The notes below the pieces were generated by a model. The model was given only the letters and a program-made list of their open reading frames with translations. It had not been told where the DNA came from and searched no databases. 64,000 bases of DNA from positions 186,001 through 250,000 of the forward strand of contig NZ_JAFMSU010000002.1 in the NCBI RefSeq assembly GCF_017916365.1, read 5' to 3'. Below are positions 17,780 to 24,684 of this stretch, piece by piece. Each line of letters starts with the position of its first letter. The first letter of the stretch is position 1. Source of the stretch: Rufibacter roseolus (GTDB lineage Bacteria; Bacteroidota; Bacteroidia; Cytophagales; Hymenobacteraceae). The translations under genes were made by a program, and so were the position numbers.

Positions 17780-19186
17780 TTACCACCCGGCGTTGTTAGA
17801 TCCGGCGCCGTAGTTGTAAGGAGGTCCACCGGCAGAGTTTCTGCGGTTGTTGTCATTGTCATCATCGTCACCGGCAATGCTGTTCCAGGCGTCTTTGATA
17901 CCGTGGCCTATTCTTTCAAAGAAGCCTTCGCCCTGGTTGTCATCATTGTCGTCATTGCGGCGGTTCTGATATCTATCCTGATCATAGTCTCTGCCGCGGT
18001 TCATGTTAGACGGATGGCTGTAGTCATCTGAGTAACGGTTTTCGTTTGCGTTTCCGTGGCTGAAACGGGCATGATCATGGTCATCATCGTTCATCCAGCT
18101 GCTGCCGCTACTTCCGCTGCGGTAGTTGCTTTGGTTGTTGGTGCCGTACATGTTGGAAGTTCCGCTGGAGTGACGGTCATTGTCACGGTCCCAGGAGTTG
18201 GAGCCTCTGTTCATGCCAGAAGAAGAGCCCATGCCTGAGCCGCTGCTCATTCCATATCCAGAACCGCCTCTGGAAGACTGCCCGTAATTAGATTCAGTAT
18301 TGCCCCCATACGAAGACCCGCTGTGTCCAAAAGACCCGCCGTAGTTGCTGGATCCAGACTGTTGTCCGCCTTGGCTCCCGTAGTTGGATGAACCGTAGCC
18401 AGAACCTGAGCCTCTGAAGTCATTAGAGCTGCCATAGTTGCTGTAGGCGTTTCCTCTGTCCATGGCGCCTCCCATGGAGTGCCCGGAAGAAGAACCAGCG
18501 TAGCCAGAACGGGCGCCGCCGTATGTTCCCATATCACGGGAAGAGCCGCCGGTGTTGGAAGATCCGCTTTGGCCGTAGTTAGAGCCACCGCGTGATCCGT
18601 AGTTTGAAGAGCCGTAGTTGCCGGAAGAACCTTGGCTAGATCCTGAGCCGTAAGAGCCGTATCCGCCCTGGTTCATGCTGCTTTGGTTGCCCATTGAGGA
18701 ACCATAGCCGTAGTTAGAGCCACCCATGGAAGAGCCGCTGCCGCTGCCCATAGAAGAGCCGTAGTTGCTTTGGTTAGAGCCGCCCCGGTTTTGCATGGAG
18801 GAGCCCTGCATATTGCCGCTTTGCATGGAGTGTCCACTCCAGCCGCTGGTGTTGCCGTGCTGGCCACCCATTCCGCCTCTGTTTTGGTCGCTTTGGTTTC
18901 CAGTGCGGTATTGGTTTCCGCCGTAGTTAGAGCCTTGGCTGCTGTAATGGTTTTCTTGTCTGTCGCCTTGGTGGCCACTATAGATTGAGCCGCCTTGGCT
19001 GGTGAAATTGCTTTCACCGCGGTCTCCGGTATTGCCGCGGTTCATGCTACCGCCGTAAGATTGATAGTCCTTATTTCCTTGTCCCTCTGTGCGGTTGCCT
19101 AAGCTGCCCCACTCACTACGACTGGTGTTCTCATTTCCAGAGCGATACGAGTTAAACGCATCGTACCCCATTCCGTGATTTCTCAT
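17780..19186 (-). CDS. low-complexity Gly/Ser/Asn/Tyr-rich protein
   Basis: 468 residues, not assigned to a family. Residues about 25-400 are built of degenerate short units (NYGSS, SGSGYGSSNYGS, GGSNYG, MGSSSG) made almost only of Gly, Ser, Asn, Tyr, Gln and Met with scattered Asp/Arg, so it should be intrinsically disordered and prion-like. There is no signal peptide or membrane segment. The C terminus differs: acidic Asp/Asn/Arg runs (DRYQNRRNDDNDDN) followed by GFFERIGHGIKDAWNSIAG, a small amphipathic helix that may be the only folded part. Such a tail resembles those of envelope-stress proteins in this family, but that is inference. Three 11-bp-phased GGTAA repeats (19333-19360) and a perfect palindrome (19226-19239) lie upstream. 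Confidence 0.8.
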   Translation of the reverse strand: MRNHGMGYDAFNSYRSGNENTSRSEWGSLGNRTEGQGNKDYQSYGGSMNRGNTGDRGESNFTSQGGSIYSGHQGDRQENHYSSQGSNYGGNQYRTGNQSDQNRGGMGGQHGNTSGWSGHSMQSGNMQGSSMQNRGGSNQSNYGSSMGSGSGSSMGGSNYGYGSSMGNQSSMNQGGYGSYGSGSSQGSSGNYGSSNYGSRGGSNYGQSGSSNTGGSSRDMGTYGGARSGYAGSSSGHSMGGAMDRGNAYSNYGSSNDFRGSGSGYGSSNYGSQGGQQSGSSNYGGSFGHSGSSYGGNTESNYGQSSRGGSGYGMSSGSGMGSSSGMNRGSNSWDRDNDRHSSGTSNMYGTNNQSNYRSGSSGSSWMNDDDHDHARFSHGNANENRYSDDYSHPSNMNRGRDYDQDRYQNRRNDDNDDNQGEGFFERIGHGIKDAWNSIAGDDDDNDNNRRNSAGGPPYNYGAGSNNAGW

Positions 19187-19225
19187 AGTTGTTTATAGTT
19201 TAAGGTGAATGATGGATTCATGTGA

Positions 19226-19239
19226 TGCCCCATGGGGCA
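19226..19239. promoter_or_regulatory. perfect 14-bp palindrome TGCCCCATGGGGCA
   Basis: Lies 40-53 nt upstream of the low-complexity gene start (minus strand). Dyad symmetry without loop suggests a dimeric repressor site rather than an RNA hairpin. Confidence 0.4.
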
Positions 19240-19332
19240 CCGATTAATGTATACGAGTCCATTTTGGCCTTGTTTAGTATAAATCCCAAAATGCGGTGTA
19301 AAAACCTAACGGATGTAAGGGCTTTTAAGAGG

Positions 19333-19360
19333 GGTAACTGATTGGTAAATAAATGGTAAA
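19333..19360. promoter_or_regulatory. three 11-bp-phased direct repeats GGTAA
   Basis: GGTAA begins at 19333, 19344 and 19355 (TTTACC/GTTACC on the minus strand). The one-turn phase suggests tandem binding of a response regulator. It lies between the divergent low-complexity gene (about 150 nt away) and topB (about 140 nt away), so its target is ambiguous. Confidence 0.45.
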
Positions 19361-19454
19361 GGAAATCGATGTAGTGCTGCAAAATTTCCAATACATAGGT
19401 AAAGTGATATGTGCGCGCTCAGGCTTTGGAATTGGGTTAAGGCCCTAAATTTCG

Positions 19455-19462
19455 TACCTTTG
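19455..19462 (+). promoter_or_regulatory. -7 element TACCTTTG of topB
   Basis: Exact TAnnTTTG, with a TTG at 19432-19434 exactly 20 bp upstream. This is one of the two best complete promoters in the window. Confidence 0.65.
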
Positions 19463-19497
19463 TGGTCTGTTTTTGACCCGTTTTCCTATAAATAGCC

Positions 19498-21960
19498 TTG
19501 AAACTCTGCATCGCCGAAAAACCCAGTGTAGCCCGTGAAATCGCCCATGTGATTGGTGCCAAGACCAAGATGAACGGCTATTTTGAGGGCAATGGGTACC
19601 AGGTCACGTGGACCTTCGGGCACTTCTGCCAGCTCTGCGAACCCGATGACTACAACCCCAACTGGAAGCGCTGGTACCTACCGGACCTGCCCTTGGTGCC
19701 TGACCGTTTTGACATCAAACTCATCAGCAACAAAGGGGTAGAACAACAGTTCAAGATCATCCAGACCTTGCTGGAAAATGCCAAGGAGGTGATCAACTGC
19801 GGCGATGCCGGCCAGGAAGGGGAGGTGATCCAGCGCTGGGTTCTGCACCAGGCCAAATACCGCAAGCCCTTCAAACGCCTCTGGATCTCCTCTTTGACTG
19901 AGGAAGCCATTAGGCAGGGGTTTGCCCAATTGCGCGACGGGAAAGAGTTTGACCAACTGTACCAGGCCGGTAAGAGCCGCGCCATAGGCGATTGGCTCCT
20001 GGGCATCAACGCCACCCGCCTGTTCACCGTGAAGTACGCCCAGGGGCGACAGCTGCTTTCTTTAGGTCGCGTGCAGACGCCTACTTTGGCCATGATCGTG
20101 CACCGCCACCTGGAGATCCAGAACTTTAAGTCTGAGCCTTTCTGGGAACTGAAGACTGTCTACCGCGAGGTAACCTTCAGCAGTACCTCGGGCCGTTTCA
20201 AAGACGAGGCCAAGGCGCAGGCCATTATGGAGCAGATCAGGCCCGCCGAGTTCGAGATCAAGGACGTGGAGACGAAGAAGGGCACCGAGAGTGCGCCCAG
20301 GCTCTTTGACCTGACCTCGCTGCAGGTGGAGTGCAACAACAAGTTTGGGATGTCAGCGGATGAGACGCTCAAGACGGTACAGAGCCTTTACGAGAAAAAG
20401 GTAGTCAGTTACCCGCGCGTGGATACGACTTTCCTGCCCGATGATATTTACCCCAAGATTCCCAGTATCCTGAGCGGCCTCACCGGGTACCAGCACCTCA
20501 CACAGGAACTCCTGGGCAAGAAAATCAGGAAGTCGGCGAAGGTCTTCAACAACAACAAGGTCACTGATCACCACGCCATTATTCCTACGGGCTCAGAGGC
20601 CAGGGGGCTGTTCGGGACCGAGGCCAAGGTCTTCGATGTGGTGGCCAAACGGTTCATTGCGGCGTTCTACCCAGACTGTATCGTGAGCAACACGGTGGTG
20701 AATGGCGAGGCAGCGCAACACGCTTTTAGGGCCAAAGGCAAGCAGATCCTGGAGCCCGGCTGGCGCGTGGTCTACGGACCCGAGGAAAACACCTCGACAC
20801 CCAAGCCTGCCGGTAAACCATCCGCCGAAGGCGAGGAGAAAGAAGAGGACCTGGCGGTGCTTCCGCACTTTGATGCCGGCGAGCGAGGCCCGCACGAGCC
20901 TTTGCTGGAGCGGAAATCCACCAGTCCGCCTAAGGATTTCACCGAGGCCACGCTCTTGCGCTCCATGGAGACCGCCGGCAAACAGGTGGAGGACGATGAG
21001 CTGAAAGAAGCGCTGAAGGAAAACGGCATCGGGCGGCCTTCCACTCGGGCGGCCATTATTGAGACGCTGTTCAAACGCAACTACATCCGGAAGGAGAAAA
21101 AGAAAATACTGCCTACCCAAATGGGCATTGACCTGATCCAGGTCATCAAGAACCCCACGCTCAAATCCGCGGAGATGACAGGGCAGTGGGAGAAGAAGCT
21201 TCGGCAGATTGAGGGCGGCGAGTTCTCCGCCGATGATTTCCTGCGTGAGCTGAAAGGCTTGGTGTGGGAAATGGTGCAGGAGGTAAAGCAGGACAACAAA
21301 ACCGTGACCTTGCAACCTACCGAGACTGCCGCCAAAGCCCAGGAGAAAGAGCCCGCCAAAAAAGGGGAGAAAACCAAAAAAGAGGCCAAAAACACCCCAT
21401 CCGCCGCAGGCGGGTTAGGTACTTGCCCGGCTTGCAAAACCGGCGCCATCCTGAAGGGAAGCCAGGCTTACGGCTGCGCCCGCTTCCGGGAAGGCTGTAC
21501 GTTCAGGCTGCCCATGACCTTCCAGGGCAAGCCGCTGGGCGAGAAACAGGTGCAGACGCTTTTGAAGAAAGGCAAGAGTCCGGTGGTGAAAGGCTTTGTG
21601 GACGAGGCCTCTGGCGAGAAGTTTGACGCTGCGTTTGTGCTGTCGCCCACCCATGAACTGCAACTGGAGAAAGCCCAGGCCAAGGAACAGAAGCCCGTGG
21701 TCATGATCTGCCCCAAATGCAGCCAAGGGCAGATGCTCAAAGGAAAGACTGCCTACGGGTGCAGCCGGTTCAGGGAAGGGTGCCAGTTCATGGTGCCGTT
21801 TGAGCTGCACGGCAAGACCTTATCTGAAAGCCAGATACAGGCTTTGATCCTGAAAGGAAAGACCGGTAAGATCAAAGGCTTCACCTCGCCCAAGACTGGC
21901 AACAAATTTGAGGCTGCGCTTAAATTGAACGAGGAATTTAAGGTGGTATATCAGTTTTAA
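19498..21960 (+). CDS. topB: DNA topoisomerase III (type IA)
   Basis: 820 residues starting at TTG 19498; a full promoter 36 nt upstream supports this. The N-terminal Toprim domain reads CIAEKPSVAREIA and GDAGQEGE; the Gly in the second acidic place is common in TopB. The nucleophile is Y305 in VVSYPRVDTTFLPDD. The core continues to about residue 610. A Lys/Glu/Ala linker (about 608-640) leads to two tandem C-terminal zinc-ribbon-like repeats of about 80 residues, each with C-P-x-C ... YGC-R-REGC, followed by a GF..P/E..G.KF motif. It decatenates single-stranded DNA during replication and recombination. The length and double ribbon fit Bacteroidota chromosomal TopB. Confidence 0.92.
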   Translation: MKLCIAEKPSVAREIAHVIGAKTKMNGYFEGNGYQVTWTFGHFCQLCEPDDYNPNWKRWYLPDLPLVPDRFDIKLISNKGVEQQFKIIQTLLENAKEVINCGDAGQEGEVIQRWVLHQAKYRKPFKRLWISSLTEEAIRQGFAQLRDGKEFDQLYQAGKSRAIGDWLLGINATRLFTVKYAQGRQLLSLGRVQTPTLAMIVHRHLEIQNFKSEPFWELKTVYREVTFSSTSGRFKDEAKAQAIMEQIRPAEFEIKDVETKKGTESAPRLFDLTSLQVECNNKFGMSADETLKTVQSLYEKKVVSYPRVDTTFLPDDIYPKIPSILSGLTGYQHLTQELLGKKIRKSAKVFNNNKVTDHHAIIPTGSEARGLFGTEAKVFDVVAKRFIAAFYPDCIVSNTVVNGEAAQHAFRAKGKQILEPGWRVVYGPEENTSTPKPAGKPSAEGEEKEEDLAVLPHFDAGERGPHEPLLERKSTSPPKDFTEATLLRSMETAGKQVEDDELKEALKENGIGRPSTRAAIIETLFKRNYIRKEKKKILPTQMGIDLIQVIKNPTLKSAEMTGQWEKKLRQIEGGEFSADDFLRELKGLVWEMVQEVKQDNKTVTLQPTETAAKAQEKEPAKKGEKTKKEAKNTPSAAGGLGTCPACKTGAILKGSQAYGCARFREGCTFRLPMTFQGKPLGEKQVQTLLKKGKSPVVKGFVDEASGEKFDAAFVLSPTHELQLEKAQAKEQKPVVMICPKCSQGQMLKGKTAYGCSRFREGCQFMVPFELHGKTLSESQIQALILKGKTGKIKGFTSPKTGNKFEAALKLNEEFKVVYQF

Positions 21961-21984
21961 GGAGAAAATCAGTTATAAGAGGGG

Positions 21985-22017
21985 CTGCCTTCCGCCCGTT
22001 GAGCCGGAGGAAGGCAG
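21985..22017 (+). terminator. hairpin after topB
   Basis: CTGCCTTCC (21985-21993) / GGAAGGCAG (22009-22017). Weak T tract. Confidence 0.5.
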
Positions 22018-22214
22018 TTTGAGAGGAGCTCTAAACGGGAAAGGAAGGCAGAAGGTTTTCGGTTTTTTTGGTAACTTACACCCTCTTAGCAGATTCAGCG
22101 GGGTTGTTTAAGCCTTCTGGTGCTGCTTTGAAACCAGGAGCCGCCTTTCTGAATTAGGGAAAAGTATTCTCTGGGGCAGAAAACCTCTGAAATAGGCAAG
22201 TTTTGAACTCCCCC

Positions 22215-22222
22215 TATGTTTG
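22215..22222 (+). promoter_or_regulatory. candidate -7 element TATGTTTG
   Basis: Exact TAnnTTTG match 25 nt before the ATG of the LysM gene. Confidence 0.5.
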
Positions 22223-22247
22223 TAATTGATTAAACGAAGTAGAGTCC

Positions 22248-23264
22248 ATGTTAAAGAAGTTTGTGTTTGTTTTGGGATGCCTCATGGTATCATACGGCGC
22301 TGCCTCCGCAGAGACGTTGTTCCTGCGTGATTCAACCGGGGTGAAGGTCCAGAACGGAAAAACCTACATCACCCATAAAGTAACTCCCGGCGAAACCCTT
22401 TACGGCCTGGCCCGCAAGTACGCGGTAGCCGTTGATAAAATTGTAGCCGCTAACAAGAACGTGAACAAAGCCCTGATTGTGGGCCAAACGGTTCTTATTC
22501 CCATTGAAGGTGGCAGTTCTGCTTCTGCTTCCAATTCCACCACCACAGCCAGCAAACCGGCGGAGACCGCAGCCAGTCCGGCCGCAAACCGTACCTACGA
22601 GGTAGACGCTAAAGGGAATAAAATCCATACGGTGCAGGCCCGCCAGACCATGTTCTCCATCGCGAACCAGCACCAGGTGAGCATTGATGACATCAAAAAG
22701 TGGAACAAGCTCACTGCCTCCACCGTGAAAGTGGGCCAGAAACTCATTGTAGGCACCGGTGAAAAAGCCCCGGCCGCCGCTGCTGCCAACGCCAAAGTGT
22801 ACGTGCCTGAGTCTGATGACGTAGTTACCACGCCTAAGCAGGCCTCCAACACGCCGGCTGCCAGCCCGTCTACCCCGGTAGCCACTTCGTCCAGAACCAC
22901 CAATGCCGCCTCTGCTAAGGCAGATAAAGCAGAAAAATCCGATAAAGCTGATGCCGATGACGACAAACCGGCCTCTAAGACTTCTGAGTACGTTTCAAGG
23001 GTGAACGAGAGCGGCATGGCCGAGCAGATTGAAACCCGCACCGATGCGAACAAATTCTTGGCCTTGCACAAGTCGGCCCCGGTAGGCACCATCATGGCGG
23101 TGAAAAACCCGATGAATGACCAGACCGTGTACGTGCGCGTAATCGGTAAACTGCCCGCCACCGGTGATAACGACAAAGTGGTGGTGAAGCTTTCCAGAAA
23201 AGCCTGCCAGCAGATAGGCGCTGTAGACAAACGCTTCCGGGTAGAAGTATCCTACATGCCCTAG
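22248..23264 (+). CDS. exported LysM peptidoglycan-binding protein with RlpA-like C-terminal domain
   Basis: 338 residues. Signal peptide 1-21 (cleavage ASA-ETL). Two LysM domains follow: about 42-86 (HKVTPGETLYGLARKYAV) and about 126-168 (HTVQARQTMFSIANQHQVS). A Pro/Ser/Thr/Ala-rich linker with a Lys/Asp-rich stretch (about 170-245) leads to a C-terminal domain of about 90 residues (GMAEQIETRTDANKFLALHK, VRVIGKLP, VKLSRKACQQIGA) typical of a double-psi beta-barrel as in RlpA. It would bind cell-wall glycan in the periplasm; a lytic role is possible but no catalytic residues were assigned. Confidence 0.85.
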   Translation: MLKKFVFVLGCLMVSYGAASAETLFLRDSTGVKVQNGKTYITHKVTPGETLYGLARKYAVAVDKIVAANKNVNKALIVGQTVLIPIEGGSSASASNSTTTASKPAETAASPAANRTYEVDAKGNKIHTVQARQTMFSIANQHQVSIDDIKKWNKLTASTVKVGQKLIVGTGEKAPAAAAANAKVYVPESDDVVTTPKQASNTPAASPSTPVATSSRTTNAASAKADKAEKSDKADADDDKPASKTSEYVSRVNESGMAEQIETRTDANKFLALHKSAPVGTIMAVKNPMNDQTVYVRVIGKLPATGDNDKVVVKLSRKACQQIGAVDKRFRVEVSYMP

Positions 23265-23285
23265 GCGTTTATAACCTCATTTTAT

Positions 23286-23341
23286 CAGAAGAGGCAAAAA
23301 ACGGAAGCCACCACGGCCCGTCTTTTGCCTCTTCTGTTTTA
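23286..23341 (+). terminator. intrinsic terminator after the LysM gene
   Basis: Perfect 14-bp stem CAGAAGAGGCAAAA / TTTTGCCTCTTCTG around a 23-nt loop that can itself fold, followed by TTTT. Confidence 0.75.
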
Positions 23342-23450
23342 AAGCTTTTTCACTGAAAACAGCTTAAAAGCAGGACAAGGAGAGGAGGCTCAGTGAATCC
23401 AACTATATCCTGTAAAAAACTGTAGATCTTTCTCGGGGCCTGTCCCTGAT

Positions 23451-23484
23451 ACTTAATTCTTAATTCCCCATTCCTAATTAATTC
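23451..23484 (+). repeat. stuttered TTAATTC repeat before the TIGR02757 gene
   Basis: CTTAATTC, TTAATTCC, CCATTCC and TAATTAATTC follow each other directly and stop 1 nt before the ATG at 23486. Similar words were seen at other gene boundaries of this window with different sequence. Confidence 0.4.
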
Positions 23485-23485
23485 A

Positions 23486-24265
23486 ATGTCCTACTCGTTC
23501 GCGCAACTGGAAAACCTGCTGGAAGACCGCTACCGGAAATACAACACCCCAGACTTCATCCCGCATGATCCGGTTTCTATTCCGCACCTGTTCACCCAGA
23601 AGCAGGACATTGAGATCGCTGGGTTCTTTGCATCCATTCTGGCTTGGGGTCAGCGCAAAACCATTATAAATAAATGCCGGGAACTGTTGCAGCGCATGGA
23701 TAACGCCCCTTACCAGTTCATCACCCAGCACCAGGACGAGGACCTGAAGAACCTCCTTGGTTTCAAGCACCGCACCTTCAATGACACTGATCTGCTGTAC
23801 CTGGTGTATTTCTTCCGCTGGTTCTATGAGCAGCACGACAGCCTGGAGAAAGCCTTTCTGGGTAATGGCGAAACGCCGATTCACTCTCAGAAAGCTCGTT
23901 TGGAGCACTTCTACGACCTGGTGTTCTCCTTAACTGAGGCCCCGCACCGCACCCGCAAGCACATTAGCACACCCGCTAAAAAATCGGCCTGTAAACGCAT
24001 CAACATGTACCTGCGGTGGATGGTGCGGCAGGATGACCAGGGCGTTGATTTTGGGATATGGCAGCGCATGTCGCCCGCAGACCTGGTTTGTCCCTGCGAT
24101 GTGCACGTGCAGCGCGTCTCCCGCCGTTTGGGTTTGATCCAACGCACCCAATCAGACTGGGCCATGGCCGAGGAACTCACCCAGAACCTCCGCCAGTTTG
24201 ACCCCACAGATCCGGTAAAGTATGACTACGCCTTATTCGGGTTAGGGATAGAGGAGAAGTTTTGA
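23486..24265 (+). CDS. TIGR02757 (DUF2400) family protein
   Basis: 259 residues, cytoplasmic. The whole length fits the Bacteroidota family TIGR02757: YNTPDFIPHDPVSIPHLF near the start, DIEIAGFFASILAWGQRKTI, the central FKHRTFN, and the C-terminal MYLRWMVRQDDQGVDFGIW and LVCPCDVHVQRVSRRLGL. The helical pattern and the WxxxP/VDVHV-like motif recall HhH-GPD DNA glycosylases, but the biochemical role is not established. It is monocistronic and flanked by repeats on both sides. Confidence 0.85.
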   Translation: MSYSFAQLENLLEDRYRKYNTPDFIPHDPVSIPHLFTQKQDIEIAGFFASILAWGQRKTIINKCRELLQRMDNAPYQFITQHQDEDLKNLLGFKHRTFNDTDLLYLVYFFRWFYEQHDSLEKAFLGNGETPIHSQKARLEHFYDLVFSLTEAPHRTRKHISTPAKKSACKRINMYLRWMVRQDDQGVDFGIWQRMSPADLVCPCDVHVQRVSRRLGLIQRTQSDWAMAEELTQNLRQFDPTDPVKYDYALFGLGIEEKF

Positions 24266-24283
24266 GGTTTGCTTTTTTCTCCA

Positions 24284-24377
24284 TTTGTCATCTTGGAAAG
24301 ATCTTGTGGGCGAACTAGAAAGGCTTGGAGCCACTGCTTCAACAGTCCGCTCACAAGATCCTTTCAGGATGACAAAG
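24284..24377. repeat. long imperfect inverted repeat (hairpin element)
   Basis: Left arm 24284-24315 begins TTTGTCATCTTGGAAAGATC; right arm 24345-24377 ends GATCCTTTCAGGATGACAAAG minus one base. The arms of about 32 bp agree at most positions (CTTGTG(G/A)GCG core) and are separated by 29 nt. It lies directly after the TIGR02757 stop. It looks like a dispersed repeat or very small MITE; the ORF across it is not credible. Confidence 0.6.
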
Positions 24378-24450
24378 AGGGGGAGGGAGGATCTCTATAA
24401 AATAGAATCATCTGCGTCATTGGAGAGAAAGCAATACACCTCCGTTCGCC

Positions 24451-24474
24451 CTTGTTGGTGTTATCACCAACAAG
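24451..24474. repeat. GGTG-TTAT-CACC hairpin
   Basis: Perfect 10-bp inverted repeat CTTGTTGGTG / CACCAACAAG with the loop TTAT. A related core is at 59011-59023. Confidence 0.6.
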
Positions 24475-24631
24475 CACAATGCCCAATGAAGAATCAAGGG
24501 CAAAGTACTACTTGTGTCTTTGGTTGTAAAAATATGTTAAGTAAACTCCCCTCTTGTAAATCTTTATACCCACGCGGAACATAGAATGCTTAGACTATGT
24601 TCTATAATCCTGACCAATCCCGTATTTAAGC

Positions 24632-24639
24632 TATTTTTG
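24632..24639 (+). promoter_or_regulatory. candidate mutS2 -7 element TATTTTTG
   Basis: Exact TAnnTTTG. It lies downstream of the first in-frame ATG (24586) and 45 nt before TTG 24685, which decides the start. Confidence 0.5.
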
Positions 24640-24684
24640 CAGAATCGGGCTTGGAACGAAAATAAAACTAGAAAAAACAAAGAC

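Larger units (their letters stand above)
19187..19497. other. 311-nt divergent regulatory region
   Basis: Contains the 14-bp palindrome, the phased GGTAA repeats and the topB promoter; no additional gene seen. Confidence 0.5.
24266..24684. other. repeat-rich 419-nt spacer before mutS2
   Basis: Holds two hairpin repeats (24284-24377, 24451-24474) and the mutS2 promoter. A 99-codon frame here is interpreted as chance. Confidence 0.5.

Noticed and set aside
18056..19017. Ala/Val/Thr-rich ORFs in other frames of the low-complexity gene
   Set aside because: Repetitive DNA keeps other frames open; only the Gly/Ser frame has a sensible start, acidic tail and terminator.
19798..19830. Loss of an acidic residue in the topB Toprim motif (GDAGQEGE)
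   Set aside because: Gly at this place is usual in TopB proteins of many bacteria.
24285..24584. 99-codon ORF between the TIGR02757 gene and mutS2
   Set aside because: It runs across a long inverted repeat, has no promoter or family features and poor composition.
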